Source: Clostridium sp. KNHs205 (GTDB taxonomy: Bacteria; Bacillota; Clostridia; Lachnospirales; Lachnospiraceae). From it: 64,000 nucleotides of DNA. The notes under the pieces were generated by a model. It did not search any database, was not told where the DNA came from, and saw nothing but the letters and a program-made list of their open reading frames with translations. The DNA lies in the NCBI RefSeq assembly GCF_000702945.1, contig NZ_JNLE01000003.1, positions 2,837,501 to 2,901,500 on the forward strand. The letters run 5' to 3'. Positions within the stretch are counted from its first letter, which is position 1. Every line of letters starts with the position of its first letter. Both the position numbers and the translations under genes were made by a program. Shown here one piece after another: positions 24,488 through 34,689 of this stretch.

Positions 24488-27286
24488 ATGCTTCAAATCA
24501 AAAATATATGCAAGAAATATGTTACCGGCGGTCTGACCCAGCAGGCGCTGAATAATGTTACCTTTAATCTTCGTGACAGTGAATTTGTTGCTATCTTAGG
24601 ACAGAGCGGTTCCGGAAAGACAACACTATTAAATATTATCGGCGGTCTTGACCGATATGATTCGGGTGATATCGTAATTAACAGTGTTTCTACCAAAAAA
24701 TATTCCAACAGAGACTGGGATTCCTATCGTAATCATACCATTGGCTTTGTATTCCAGAGCTATAACCTGATTCCTCATCAGTCCATTCTGGCAAATGTAG
24801 AATTGGCCCTTACCATTTCCGGTATCTCAAAAAGCGAACGAAGAAAGCGTGCAAAAGAAGCTCTTGAAAAGATGGGGCTTGGCAGTCATCTTCACAAACG
24901 ACCCAATCAGATGTCAGGAGGACAGATGCAGCGTGTTGCTATTGCAAGGGCTTTGGTAAATGACCCGGATATTCTTCTTGCCGATGAACCCACCGGTGCG
25001 CTGGATTCTGAAACCAGTGTTCAGGTAATGGAGCTTTTAAAGGGAGTTGCCAAAGACCGTCTGGTAGTGATGGTTACTCATAACCCGGAACTGGCAGAAG
25101 AGTATGCCAGCCGTATTATTAAGCTTCACGATGGAAGAATTGTATCCGACACCAATCCCTATGAGGTTGATGAGACGAGACTGGAATCCCCTAAACATAA
25201 GAATATGGGAAAGGCCTCCATGTCAATTACAACAGCCTTATCCTTAAGCTTTAACAACCTGAAAACGAAGAAGGGGCGTACCCTTTTAACCTCCTTTGCA
25301 GGCTCCATCGGCATCATCGGTATTGCACTGATATTATCCTTATCTAATGGAATCAATGCCTATATCGATGACATACAAAAGGACACCATGTCCTCTTATC
25401 CCATTGCCATTGAAGCACAGTCTCTGGACTTGAGCAGCTTACTTGCTGCCGGAAGGCAGTCCGGAATTTCCGACGATGCAGAGCATGAACTGGACGGTGT
25501 ATATTCCAATTCCTCCGATATGGAACTCGCCAAAAGTGCAACTACCAGTATCAAGGAGAATAACCTCACAGAATTCAAAAAATATCTGGATGAACAAGAC
25601 AGCGAAATCCATCAGTATGTAGGGGAGAACGGTATAATTTATTCCTATGATGTAAAGTTCGATGCATTTGCCTATGATCCGGAAGGAGAACTTATTAATA
25701 CGGATGGCAGTGAATTTACCAGCGGGAATTCCTCCCCCATGGCGGGCGGTATGGCCATGGGCGGCTTTTCCTTAGGAGGTATGCCCATGGGGAATCTGAC
25801 CTCTTCCAGTAAGTTCGAGGAACTTCTGCCGGGAACACAAGGCAACCTCATCAGCCCAGCGGTAACCGATAATTACGAGGTACTCTATGGTAACTGGCCG
25901 AAAGCCTATAACGAAGTAGTTCTGATACTGGATGAAAACAATGAGGTATCTACCTCCGTGCTATATGAACTTGGTATACTGCCCTCTGCAGAGTATAAGG
26001 AAATTCTTGAAAAGATAGGTAATGGGGAAGAAATCTCCTTTGAAAATCACAAGTGGAACTATGAAGAAATCAGTAATCAGACCTTTTATATACTCCCAGA
26101 AAGTGATTATTATGTAGAGCGGGAAAATGGAATATTTGACTATACTGCAGAAGATAAGGATACACTGGAAACCTTATTAAAGGACAGCATCGAACTTAAG
26201 GTTTCAGGAGTGGTAAAACCGGAGGAGGATGCATCCTATACAGCAATTTCAGGAAGCATCGGTTACACAAAAGCGCTGACAGATGCCCTTATTGAACGAA
26301 CAAATAACAGCCCGGTAGTAAAAGCCCAGGAAGCAGCACCGGAAACCAATGTAACTAATGGTATGTCCTTTACACCTAAAAAAGATGAAGTAAAAATAGA
26401 AGAGACGATTAAATATCTCTCAGGACTTAACCTCTCAGATAAAGCAGCCGTTGCAGCTTCGATACTCACCTCTTCACCCGCAAATACCCAGAATAACAGC
26501 GGAGAAACACAGAATGCAGGTGAGATACCTTCCCAGGGTCAAGCAGGCTCTGCCGGTGCAGGTATGTCTTCAGAAATGAGTGAGGAGAATCTTGCAGCAA
26601 TGTTAGATGCTTATTTACTGGAGCCGGATAATGAAACTTTGCTAAAGCTCTATGATACCTATATCCAGGCTGGAAGTTATGATGACAATATGAGTTCTTT
26701 TGGAGTAGTAAGCCTGGATGCACCAGCCTCCATCAGTATTTACGCGGACAGCTTCGAAGACAAGGACGGAATCTCTGCCTCAATTGAAGACTATAACAAA
26801 ACAGCAGGAAAAGAAAATCAAATAACTTATACGGATTTTGTAGGACTGCTCATGTCCTCCATTACCACTATTATTAATGTAATTTCCTATGTACTTATTG
26901 CCTTCGTTGCAGTATCACTGATCGTTTCTTCCATTATGATCGGAATCATAACCTTTATTTCCGTACTGGAACGAACCAAAGAAATTGGAGTCCTTCGTGC
27001 TATTGGTGCTTCCAAGAGGAATATAACCCAGGTATTCAATGCAGAGACCTTTATTGTAGGTTCCATATCCGGTCTGTTAGGCGTCGGTTTAACCTGTCTG
27101 CTACTCATACCTATAAATTCAGTGATTCATGCAGTATTAGACACTAATGCTGTTAATGCGGCACTACCGGTAACCAGCGGATTAATTCTCATAGTTTTAA
27201 GTATGGCATTGACCTTAATCGCAGGACTTATACCAGCAAAGAAAGCAGCAGGCAAAGATCCGGTAATAGCGCTGCGCAGTGAGTAA
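24488..27286 (+). CDS. MacB-like ABC protein, ATPase fused to FtsX-type permease
   Basis: About 932 residues. Residues ~1-225 are the ATPase: Walker A GQSGSGKT, signature MSGGQMQRVAIARAL, Walker B ILLADEPTGALD, H-loop VTHNP. A first membrane helix follows (SIGIIGIALILSLSNGI), then a ~480-residue outside region rich in Gly/Met/Ser (around 415-435) and Gln/Asn (around 665-690), and three C-terminal helices of the FtsX fold with VLERTKEIGVLRAIGA and a PAKKAAGKDPVIALRSE end. It resembles BceAB/MacB-type machines for peptide-antibiotic resistance or envelope stress. The start was put at the second ATG (24488), nine bases after GGAG; 24482 is the alternative. Confidence 0.85.
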   Translation: MLQIKNICKKYVTGGLTQQALNNVTFNLRDSEFVAILGQSGSGKTTLLNIIGGLDRYDSGDIVINSVSTKKYSNRDWDSYRNHTIGFVFQSYNLIPHQSILANVELALTISGISKSERRKRAKEALEKMGLGSHLHKRPNQMSGGQMQRVAIARALVNDPDILLADEPTGALDSETSVQVMELLKGVAKDRLVVMVTHNPELAEEYASRIIKLHDGRIVSDTNPYEVDETRLESPKHKNMGKASMSITTALSLSFNNLKTKKGRTLLTSFAGSIGIIGIALILSLSNGINAYIDDIQKDTMSSYPIAIEAQSLDLSSLLAAGRQSGISDDAEHELDGVYSNSSDMELAKSATTSIKENNLTEFKKYLDEQDSEIHQYVGENGIIYSYDVKFDAFAYDPEGELINTDGSEFTSGNSSPMAGGMAMGGFSLGGMPMGNLTSSSKFEELLPGTQGNLISPAVTDNYEVLYGNWPKAYNEVVLILDENNEVSTSVLYELGILPSAEYKEILEKIGNGEEISFENHKWNYEEISNQTFYILPESDYYVERENGIFDYTAEDKDTLETLLKDSIELKVSGVVKPEEDASYTAISGSIGYTKALTDALIERTNNSPVVKAQEAAPETNVTNGMSFTPKKDEVKIEETIKYLSGLNLSDKAAVAASILTSSPANTQNNSGETQNAGEIPSQGQAGSAGAGMSSEMSEENLAAMLDAYLLEPDNETLLKLYDTYIQAGSYDDNMSSFGVVSLDAPASISIYADSFEDKDGISASIEDYNKTAGKENQITYTDFVGLLMSSITTIINVISYVLIAFVAVSLIVSSIMIGIITFISVLERTKEIGVLRAIGASKRNITQVFNAETFIVGSISGLLGVGLTCLLLIPINSVIHAVLDTNAVNAALPVTSGLILIVLSMALTLIAGLIPAKKAAGKDPVIALRSE

Positions 27287-27303
27287 GGCAGAAAGGAAAG
27301 GTT

Positions 27304-29064
27304 ATGATAAAAATATTAAAGTATTTTAAAAAGACAGAATGGCTTCAAGTCGCCCTCTGCCTGGTATTTGTAATAGGTCAGGTCTGGCTTGACTTAAAAC
27401 TGCCCGACTATATGTCTGAAATCACCATGCTGGTACAGACAGAGGGAAGTGCCATGTCGGATATCTGGAGTGCCGGAGGGTATATGCTGCTCTGTGCCCT
27501 GGGTAGTTTAGTCGCTTCCATCATAATCGGTTATTTTGCCGCTCGTCTTGCAGCAACTCTCTCCTATAGGCTGAGAATGGGACTGTACAACAAGGTTGAA
27601 GCCTTCTCCATGGAGGAAATCGGACGGTTTTCCACATCAAGTTTGATTACCCGCTCCACAAATGATATCACCCAGGTACAGACTCTTATAGCAATGGGGC
27701 TCCAGGTAATGATAAAAGCTCCAATCCTGGCAGTATGGGCAATCGTAAAGATATCGGGTAAAAGCTGGCAATGGTCACTTTCAACGGGGGGAGCTGTTTT
27801 TGCATTAGTTATATTAGTAACTGTACTGGTTGTATTTGCACTTCCAAAATTCAAGATTGTTCAGCAGTTAACGGATAATCTTAATCGTGTGACCAGAGAA
27901 AACCTTACAGGTGTCAGGGTTGTTCGTGCCTATAATGCAGAAGATTATCAGGAAACGAAATTTAATAAAGCCAATGATGAAATGACGAAGACCAATCTGT
28001 TTACGAACCGCATTATGGCAATTATGATGCCTGGAATGTCTCTTATCATGAATGGACTTACTCTGGCAATTTACTGGATTGGAGCATATTTAATTAACGG
28101 TGCCGATATACCGGACAGATTGTCCTTGTTTTCCGATATGGTAGTGTATTCGTCTTATGCCATGCAGGTTGTTATGGCGTTTATGATGCTTGTAATGATA
28201 TTTATCATGCTGCCACGTTCAGCAGTTTCTGCCAAGCGTATCAACGAAGTTCTGGATACACAGCCAAAAATCACAGACGGAGATATGGACAGTAAACCCT
28301 GGGGAATGGGAGAAGTTGAATTTAAGAATGTAAGCTTTCAATATCCGGGAGCTGCGGAATATGTGCTTAAAGATGTCTCGTTTAAAGCGAAGTCCGGAGA
28401 GACAGTTGCTTTTATCGGCTCTACCGGAAGCGGAAAGAGTACACTGATTAATCTTATACCTCGGTTTTACGATGCCACAGAAGGGCAGGTACTCATTGAT
28501 GGAGTCGATATTAAGAAATACAAACAGAAAGACCTTCATAATAAGATTGGTTATGTACCACAGAGAGCAGTTATCTTCTCAGGAGATATTGCTGGGAATG
28601 TAGCATTTGGTAATAACGGAAGGAAAAAAGCCAATAACGAAGATATTGAAAATGCAGCGACAGTAGCCCAAGCAAAGGATTTTATAGAAAATCTTCCGGA
28701 AAGATACCAGGCACCCCTATCCCAGGGAGGTTCAAACCTCTCCGGCGGACAAAAGCAGCGTCTGGCTATTGCTAGAGCAATCTGCAGGCAGCCGGAAATC
28801 TTTATATTCGATGATTCCTTTTCCGCTTTGGATTATAAGACAGATAAGGTACTGCGTACACAGTTGGCTGCCCAGACCCTTGGTGCTACCACGTTTATTG
28901 TAGCACAACGTATCGGTACTATTCGGAACGCAGACCGTATAGTAGTGCTGGAGGAAGGAAATGTTGTGGGAATCGGCAAACATGAAGAGCTGCTTAAGAC
29001 CTGTAAGGTTTACCGTGAGATTGCCTATTCACAATTATCAAAGGAGGAACTTGGAGATGAGTAA
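27304..29064 (+). CDS. ABC exporter half-transporter, degenerate-site subunit
   Basis: 586 residues with an N-terminal six-helix domain and a C-terminal ATPase. Walker A GSTGSGKST and signature LSGGQKQRL are intact, but the residue after Walker B is Asp (IFDDSFSALD, normally Glu) and the switch His is replaced by Gln (IVAQRIGT). This is the known pattern of the subunit carrying the non-hydrolysing site in heterodimeric exporters (TM287/288, BmrCD, LmrCD). It follows the MacB-like gene by 17 bases and the partner gene overlaps its stop, so the three genes form one operon. Likely cargo: drugs or lipids. Confidence 0.88.
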   Translation: MIKILKYFKKTEWLQVALCLVFVIGQVWLDLKLPDYMSEITMLVQTEGSAMSDIWSAGGYMLLCALGSLVASIIIGYFAARLAATLSYRLRMGLYNKVEAFSMEEIGRFSTSSLITRSTNDITQVQTLIAMGLQVMIKAPILAVWAIVKISGKSWQWSLSTGGAVFALVILVTVLVVFALPKFKIVQQLTDNLNRVTRENLTGVRVVRAYNAEDYQETKFNKANDEMTKTNLFTNRIMAIMMPGMSLIMNGLTLAIYWIGAYLINGADIPDRLSLFSDMVVYSSYAMQVVMAFMMLVMIFIMLPRSAVSAKRINEVLDTQPKITDGDMDSKPWGMGEVEFKNVSFQYPGAAEYVLKDVSFKAKSGETVAFIGSTGSGKSTLINLIPRFYDATEGQVLIDGVDIKKYKQKDLHNKIGYVPQRAVIFSGDIAGNVAFGNNGRKKANNEDIENAATVAQAKDFIENLPERYQAPLSQGGSNLSGGQKQRLAIARAICRQPEIFIFDDSFSALDYKTDKVLRTQLAAQTLGATTFIVAQRIGTIRNADRIVVLEEGNVVGIGKHEELLKTCKVYREIAYSQLSKEELGDE

Positions 29065-30865
29065 AGGACCAAACTTCCGTAATCCACCGGGAAGCGGAAT
29101 CGTCATTGAAGGTGAAAAACATGAATTCTCAGCTGCCTGGGGTAAATTAATAAACTATTGTAAGCCTTATTTTCCTGCAATAATCCTTGCACTAACCTGC
29201 GCAGTGGGCGGAACTGTTTTTACTCTGGTAGGCCCGGATATGCTTAGTGAAATGACCGATGCTATCACACAGGGAATAATGGGAAGCATTGATATGAAAC
29301 TGGTTGGTAACATTGCTTTATGGCTGTCAGCTTTTTATGGTGCCAGCGTGGTACTTTCCTATTTACAGGGTTTTGTAATGGCAACAGTTACACAAAAAGT
29401 ATCCAAAAGCATGCGTACCGATATTTCAGTTAAGATAAATAAGCTGCCGCTTAAATATTTTGATAAGACCAGTTATGGTGATATCCTCTCACGCGTTACA
29501 AATGATGTGGATACCATTGGACAGACCCTGAATCAAAGTATCGGAAACCTTGTATCTGCAGTAACGCTGCTTGTAGGTTCTGTTATTATGATGTTTGTCA
29601 CCAACTGGATTATGGCATTGGTTGCAATTGGCTCCTCATTGCTTGGATTTGTAATTATGATATTAATAATTTCACGTTCACAAAAATATTTTACCCAGCA
29701 GCAGGAACTTTTAGGTGACATTAACGGACATGTGGAAGAAGTCTATGCCGGACATAATGTAGTAAAGGCTTATAATGCTGAAGAAGAATTAAGCAGTGAA
29801 TTTACACAGATCAACAAGGAGCTGTTCTCCTGTAACTGGAAGTCACAGTTTATGTCAGGACTTATGATGCCCCTTATGAGCTTTATCGGAAATCTGGGTT
29901 ATGTGGCAGTCTGTGTTGCAGGAGCAGCCCTTGCTATGAATGGCTCCATTACCTTTGGTGTTATTGTTGCTTTTATGGTTTATGTCCGTCTCTTTACACA
30001 GCCTCTTAGCCAGATTGCTCAGGCAGCCACAAGCTTACAGTCTACCGGAGCCGCAAGTTATCGTGTATTTGAGTTCTTAGGTGAAGCGGAATTAGAAGAC
30101 GAAAGCGGAAAACATGCAGTTATGAAAACTGCAAAAGGAGATATTGAATTTAAGAATGTTAAGTTTGGATATTCTGAGAATAAGATAATCGTAAAGGATT
30201 TCTCCGCAAAGGTAAAAGCCGGGCAAAAGGTAGCAATCGTTGGACCCACCGGTGCAGGAAAGACTACCATGGTAAATCTTCTGATGAGGTTTTATGAACT
30301 TAACAGCGGTGAAATCTTAATAGATAATATACCATTAAGATCCCTGACAAGAGAAAATGTCCATCAATTATTCTGTATGGTATTACAGGATACCTGGCTC
30401 TTTGAAGGTACAATTCGTGAAAATATAGTTTATAATAAAGAAGGGGTGTTGGATGAGGAAGTAGTGGCAGCCTGCAAAGCAGCAGGGGTTCATCACTTTA
30501 TCAAAACACTTCCTGAAGGATATAACACGATTCTAAATGAGGAAGCCAGCCTTTCAGCAGGGCAGAAGCAGCTGATTACCATTGCAAGAGCCATGATCGA
30601 AAATGCACCTATGCTGATTCTTGATGAAGCTACAAGTTCCGTTGATACACGTACGGAAGTCCTGATACAGGAAGCTATGGATAAGCTTATGGAGGGAAGA
30701 ACGTCTATCGTTATTGCTCATAGGTTGTCTACAATTAAAAATGCAGACCTGATACTGGTTATGAAGGAGGGAGATATTATTGAAAGCGGAAATCATGAAC
30801 AGTTATTAAAAGAAAAAGGCTTCTATGCAGAACTTTACAACAGCCAGTTTGATGAGGCTTCTTAA
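29057..30865 (+). CDS. ABC exporter half-transporter, catalytic subunit
   Basis: 602 residues; the start is ATG 29057, nine bases after AAGGAGG and eight bases inside the stop of the preceding gene. N-terminal extension (GPNFRNPPGSG), six membrane helices, then ATPase with Walker A GPTGAGKTT, Walker B LILDEATSSVD (Glu present) and H-loop VIAHRLST. Its signature reads LSAGQKQLI, with Ala for the usual Gly, as in the family partner of such heterodimers. Together with the preceding subunit it should form one degenerate and one active ATP site. Confidence 0.88.
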   Translation: MSKGPNFRNPPGSGIVIEGEKHEFSAAWGKLINYCKPYFPAIILALTCAVGGTVFTLVGPDMLSEMTDAITQGIMGSIDMKLVGNIALWLSAFYGASVVLSYLQGFVMATVTQKVSKSMRTDISVKINKLPLKYFDKTSYGDILSRVTNDVDTIGQTLNQSIGNLVSAVTLLVGSVIMMFVTNWIMALVAIGSSLLGFVIMILIISRSQKYFTQQQELLGDINGHVEEVYAGHNVVKAYNAEEELSSEFTQINKELFSCNWKSQFMSGLMMPLMSFIGNLGYVAVCVAGAALAMNGSITFGVIVAFMVYVRLFTQPLSQIAQAATSLQSTGAASYRVFEFLGEAELEDESGKHAVMKTAKGDIEFKNVKFGYSENKIIVKDFSAKVKAGQKVAIVGPTGAGKTTMVNLLMRFYELNSGEILIDNIPLRSLTRENVHQLFCMVLQDTWLFEGTIRENIVYNKEGVLDEEVVAACKAAGVHHFIKTLPEGYNTILNEEASLSAGQKQLITIARAMIENAPMLILDEATSSVDTRTEVLIQEAMDKLMEGRTSIVIAHRLSTIKNADLILVMKEGDIIESGNHEQLLKEKGFYAELYNSQFDEAS

Positions 30866-30960
30866 GAAAACAGGTTATAAATAATGAAAACCTGCCATTA
30901 GCAGTATAAAATAGTTCAAAAAGAGACAATTGATATAAAAAATATTAATCAGCTCAGAGC

Positions 30961-31006
30961 AAACCCATAAATACAGAGGACAGATCTTCTGTTTTATGGG
31001 TTTTTT
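30961..31006 (+). terminator. Intrinsic terminator of the ABC operon
   Basis: AAACCCATAAA at 30961-30971 pairs with TTTTATGGGTTT around 30992-31003, with one bulge, followed by a run of T. It lies about 95 bases after the exporter stop. Confidence 0.75.
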
Positions 31007-31156
31007 CGTTTTCATCAATTATTCTTTATGAAAAGTAATATTTTGTCTATCTAATTTGAAGAATTATAAAGCACTCTTTTTATTTTTTGACGAATGGCAA
31101 GCTATGAAAACGATTATTAAACATAAATTTTGCCTGTATTTAAATAAGATATATAC

Positions 31157-31196
31157 TTGAATTTAATACGAATGTATTATATAATACGTATGTATT
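31157..31196 (+). promoter_or_regulatory. Promoter with two TetR operators
   Basis: -35 TTGAAT (31157-31162), 17-base spacer, -10 TATAAT (31180-31185). Two copies of AATAC-N4-GTATT at 31165-31178 and 31183-31196 flank and overlap the -10. Likely autoregulation by the TetR protein encoded 20 bases downstream. Confidence 0.7.
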
Positions 31197-31216
31197 AAAT
31201 AAGAAAGGAATATTCT

Positions 31217-31831
31217 ATGCCAAAATTAATAGATAGCAAACTGCAGAAAGCGCGGATCGCAAAAGCTGCCTGGAGAGTAATTCAAAGTGAAGGGATTGAG
31301 AATGCCTCAGTACGCAAGATTGCAAATGAAGCAGGAATTTCACCAGGGACCTTACAGCATAATTTTAAAACCCAGAGCCAGTTGTTAAAATTTGCCATGG
31401 AGCAGGTGGTTGAGCATATAAACCAACGTGTGACGGAGTTTAATCAGATAATGCCTGAATTAAATATACAGAATGCAAAGTTATTGTTGTTGAATCTGGT
31501 ACCAATGAATGGAGAACAGGAGTTGGAAGCAGAGGTCTGGCTGGCACTGACCTTAAAATCCCTTCATGAACCTGAGCTGATGAAAATCAAAACAGAGACA
31601 TATCAAGCCATGCAGCAGCTCTTGGTGGCTTTGCTTGGACAATTATATGCTGCTGGTTTTTTGAAGGAGAGTATACAGCTTGAAAAGGAGGCTGTGAAGC
31701 TTCAATTATTACTTGATGCCTTAGCCCTCCATAGGATGCTTAGCCCAGAGAACATGACACCTGAGGTAATGAAGGATTTGATTAGTCAGCATATGGATGA
31801 GTTATCAGTTAAAAAGGAGAACATAAAGTGA
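31217..31831 (+). CDS. TetR/AcrR-family transcriptional regulator
   Basis: 204 residues. HTH segment ASVRKIANEAGISPGTLQHNF; the tail is all helical, with no recognisable ligand motif. GAAAGGA precedes ATG 31217. Its stop overlaps the start of the hydrolase gene (TGATG), so the two are translated together and the hydrolase is the expected target besides itself. Confidence 0.85.
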   Translation: MPKLIDSKLQKARIAKAAWRVIQSEGIENASVRKIANEAGISPGTLQHNFKTQSQLLKFAMEQVVEHINQRVTEFNQIMPELNIQNAKLLLLNLVPMNGEQELEAEVWLALTLKSLHEPELMKIKTETYQAMQQLLVALLGQLYAAGFLKESIQLEKEAVKLQLLLDALALHRMLSPENMTPEVMKDLISQHMDELSVKKENIK

Positions 31832-32859
31832 TGAAAGAAAAGCATAGGATAAAAGACAAACCTTCAAGGGCTTTTATATGGATAAGAAGAGGTATTTTTC
31901 TGTTACTTGTATTGACTGTGTTTATTGTAGCAGGCTTTGTTTATGAAGGGATAGCTTCATGGACTAATAAGAAAAATTATCCGATGCCAGGTGAGCTGGT
32001 AGATGCAGGTGGCTATCGCCTGCATATCCAAACTGTAGGAAATCAGCCTGTAACCATTGTTCTGGAAGCCGGCAGCGGTGAAACAAGTTTATCCTGGGGA
32101 GACATTCCTAAAGAATTGTCTGAGGATTTTACGGTTGTCAGTTATGATCGTGGCGGATATGGCTGGAGTGAAAAGGCAAACAGTGAAAGAAGCGGTGAGA
32201 ATATTGTAAAGGAGCTGCATAATGCACTACAGGAGGCAGGGCTTCCTGGCCCCTATGTGCTGGTCGGTCATTCTTTGGGTGGAATGTACACCCGTCTGTT
32301 TGCCAATACCTATTCAGATGAAGTAATTGGGCTAGTGCTGGTGGATGCAAGACCGGAGGATGATGAGAAGCGTACCGCATCTATTTATGCAAAAGAGAAG
32401 TTTCAGAGCAAACCTTCTGCTGATGTTTTAGCCCTGTTGAAAAGCTCCGGTGTACTTCGTCTGTTTCAGGATGTGCTTTTGGAGGGGATGATTGAGAAGG
32501 AGGAACGGGGCAGGTTCATTAATGTTACGGCATCACCGGATTATTTCCATGCAGTTGAAGAGGAAGGAAAATATTCAACAGCGTTGGAAGATATCCTGCG
32601 TGGACAAGATTTGGGCGATTTGCCAGTACGGGTCATTGCGAGAGGGCTTGCACCGGACTATGCAGCAGCTGGGATAACGGATAAAGCAGCAGCTCAAATA
32701 GAACAGATCTGGCGCGAGGGACAGGAAGCGATGCTGTTGCTGTCCAGTAATTCCAAGTTGGTCATTGCTGAACAAAGCGGACATATGGTCATGAAGGATC
32801 AACCCGAGCTTGTTAAGGAGGTAATCAGGGAATTGATAGATGACATTAAAAGTAAATAA
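31831..32859 (+). CDS. Membrane-anchored alpha/beta hydrolase
   Basis: About 342 residues. One N-terminal membrane helix (~18-38) after a basic stretch, then the hydrolase fold: IVLEAGSGE at the oxyanion region, SYDRGGYGWSE, nucleophile elbow VGHSLGGMY (S148), LVDARPED and catalytic His in EQSGHMVMKD. The catalytic domain likely faces outside. ATG 31831 was preferred over the GTG at 31828. Coupled to the TetR gene. Substrate unknown. Confidence 0.8.
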   Translation: MKEKHRIKDKPSRAFIWIRRGIFLLLVLTVFIVAGFVYEGIASWTNKKNYPMPGELVDAGGYRLHIQTVGNQPVTIVLEAGSGETSLSWGDIPKELSEDFTVVSYDRGGYGWSEKANSERSGENIVKELHNALQEAGLPGPYVLVGHSLGGMYTRLFANTYSDEVIGLVLVDARPEDDEKRTASIYAKEKFQSKPSADVLALLKSSGVLRLFQDVLLEGMIEKEERGRFINVTASPDYFHAVEEEGKYSTALEDILRGQDLGDLPVRVIARGLAPDYAAAGITDKAAAQIEQIWREGQEAMLLLSSNSKLVIAEQSGHMVMKDQPELVKEVIRELIDDIKSK

Positions 32860-33291
32860 TTTCTTCATTAAATATCTCTTATGGAGCAGGTAAAGGTATT
32901 ATCAGAAATTTTTAGAGGAAAAACGGAGTTCTCCTTGAAGCATATCGAGATCGTGAAGGATATCATGTTTATAAAGAAACAGGTAAAGCCAGTATTTATA
33001 GAAAAACAGGGTCAGGAAAAAGTCAGGAGTAAAAGCAAAGGAAATCGCATTGGATATCATTGAAAAGAACTATATTTATTAATTTATATCGTGGCTGCAT
33101 ACTTGTATTTTGAAAAATATGAATATATAATTAAGGATAGCGATTAACGGATTATTTTTAACAAAGCGGGTTAAAGATTATTAAAATCGTACATAAAGAT
33201 TCGGGAAAGTTGAAATAAGACTTTGATTATATATTCTAAAGAAATTTCTACATGTTTATAAATAAAATTAAAATACAAGGAGTAATTAATT
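32860..33291 (+). other. 432-bp gap without a supported gene
   Basis: AT-rich. A 60-codon frame at 32881-33063 has no ribosome site and no recognisable product. A fragment YKETGKASIYRKTGSG in another frame (about 32970-33020) faintly recalls resolvase tails but is broken by stops. An AAGGAG at 33276-33281 belongs to the next gene. Confidence 0.5.
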
Positions 33292-34251
33292 ATGCCATTG
33301 ATTGACATGTCTTTAGAAGAGTTAAAGAAGTATAACGGAAGCAGTCCCTGCCCTTCTGATATCGATGAATATTGGGAAAGAGCTCTAGCAGAAATGAAAG
33401 CAACTGATTCCAAAGTAGAATTGATACCGGCTGAATTTCAGGTTCCTTTTGCTGAGTGTTTTGATCTGTTTTTTACAGGAGTAAAGGGAGCGAGAGTACA
33501 TGCTAAATATTTGCGTCCCAAGCACATTGAAGAAAAACATCCTGCCATCCTGCAATTTCATGGTTACTCTGGGAATAGCGGAGATTGGAATGACAAACTT
33601 AATTATGTGGCTTTGGGGTATTCTGTTGCTGCCTTGGATTGCAGAGGGCAAGGCGGTAAATCCGAGGATGTGGGAGGGGTAAAAGGTAATACTTTTAACG
33701 GACATATTATCAGAGGTTTGGACCAGTCGGCAGATGATTTACTGTTTCGCCAAATCTTTTTGGATACAGCGCAGCTGGCCCGAATTGTGATGGACATGCC
33801 GGAGGTTGACGAAACACGGGTAGGCGCAATGGGAGGTTCTCAAGGCGGAGCCCTGACTCTTGCCTGTGCTGCACTGGAACCGGGCGTTAAAAAGCTTGCA
33901 CCTGTCTATCCCTTTCTTTGTGATTACAAAAGAGTCTGGGATATGGACTTGGCAAAGGAGGCTTATGCAGAGCTTAAGAATTATTTCAGGCAATTTGATC
34001 CCAGACACGAAAGGGAAGAGGAGATCTTTAGGAAACTGGGATATATTGATCTGCAGAATCTTGTTAAAAGGATTCAGGGCGAAGTATTTATGAATGTCGG
34101 ACTAATGGATTCTGTCTGCCCGCCTTCAACCCAGTTTGCAGCATATAATAAAATTAATGCCAAGAAGAAAATGGATATTTATCCGGACTTCGGACATGAG
34201 AATATACCGCAAATGATGGATAGAGTGTATACCTTTATGATGAGTCTGTAA
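33292..34251 (+). CDS. Acetylxylan esterase / cephalosporin-C deacetylase (CE7)
   Basis: 319 residues, full family length. Diagnostic CE7 residues are seen: DCRGQGG (118-ish, the RGQ motif), nucleophile S183 in GGSQGG, D273 in GLMDSVCPP and H302 in GHE. The start HLIDM-like helix and LEELKKY segment are also typical. CE7 enzymes remove acetyl groups from xylo-oligosaccharides and short esters inside the cell (no signal peptide). AAGGAG lies nine bases before ATG. It adds to the carbohydrate theme, though no neighbour is a xylanase. Confidence 0.92.
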   Translation: MPLIDMSLEELKKYNGSSPCPSDIDEYWERALAEMKATDSKVELIPAEFQVPFAECFDLFFTGVKGARVHAKYLRPKHIEEKHPAILQFHGYSGNSGDWNDKLNYVALGYSVAALDCRGQGGKSEDVGGVKGNTFNGHIIRGLDQSADDLLFRQIFLDTAQLARIVMDMPEVDETRVGAMGGSQGGALTLACAALEPGVKKLAPVYPFLCDYKRVWDMDLAKEAYAELKNYFRQFDPRHEREEEIFRKLGYIDLQNLVKRIQGEVFMNVGLMDSVCPPSTQFAAYNKINAKKKMDIYPDFGHENIPQMMDRVYTFMMSL

Positions 34252-34530
34252 TCTTTCCTCCATGCACCAGCTGAAAGGCATCTTACCAATTTTGCGAGCT
34301 ATTACCGTAAAAATTGTTCGTTTTTAGCCACAAACAGGCAATATGTCTTTCAGGCAGTGCATTACAGATACAGGAAAGGAAGGCGGTTTCTTACTGCTCT
34401 ACATTGATTCTGTCATTGCCTCTTCTGGGAACATTATCGAATATATGGTATTGTAATCTCTTTAGCGGCTGGCAGGGTTGTATGCCTTCCAATTGAATTT
34501 AGTATATTGTATTTCTTTTCAACTATCTGG

Positions 34531-34689
34531 TTACAAATCTTTGATTTTCATACGGTCAAGTTCGTCTTGCTGTTGATTCCTTTTCTTACGCTTTTGAGTA
34601 TTTGAGTAAATTAAATATATAACGAAGAATACAACTCCAACAATTATTAAGAAAGTAAACAGAAGCAGCAAGAGTACAAAAATAGGCAT
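34531..34689 (-). CDS. 52-residue single-pass membrane protein
   Basis: A small gene hidden by its size. ATG 34689 overlaps the stop of the preceding gene as TGATG, and a GGAGG ribosome site lies about ten bases upstream. The product starts MPIFVLLLLLFTFLIIVGV, one membrane helix (~3-28), followed by a basic and Gln-rich tail TQKRKKRNQQQDELDRMKIK. TAA at 34531. Position at the end of the riboflavin operon suggests co-transcription; no family recognised. Confidence 0.7.
   Translation of the reverse strand: MPIFVLLLLLFTFLIIVGVVFFVIYLIYSNTQKRKKRNQQQDELDRMKIKDL

Noticed and set aside
28961-29056. Longer start for the second exporter subunit
   Set aside because: Would overlap the first subunit by 104 bases; ATG 29057 has a perfect AAGGAGG.
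32881-33063. 60-codon frame after the anchored hydrolase
   Set aside because: No ribosome site, no recognisable product; base composition like the surrounding gap.
34314-34496. 60-codon frame after the CE7 esterase
   Set aside because: No ribosome site and no family resemblance; gap of 279 bases otherwise shows nothing.
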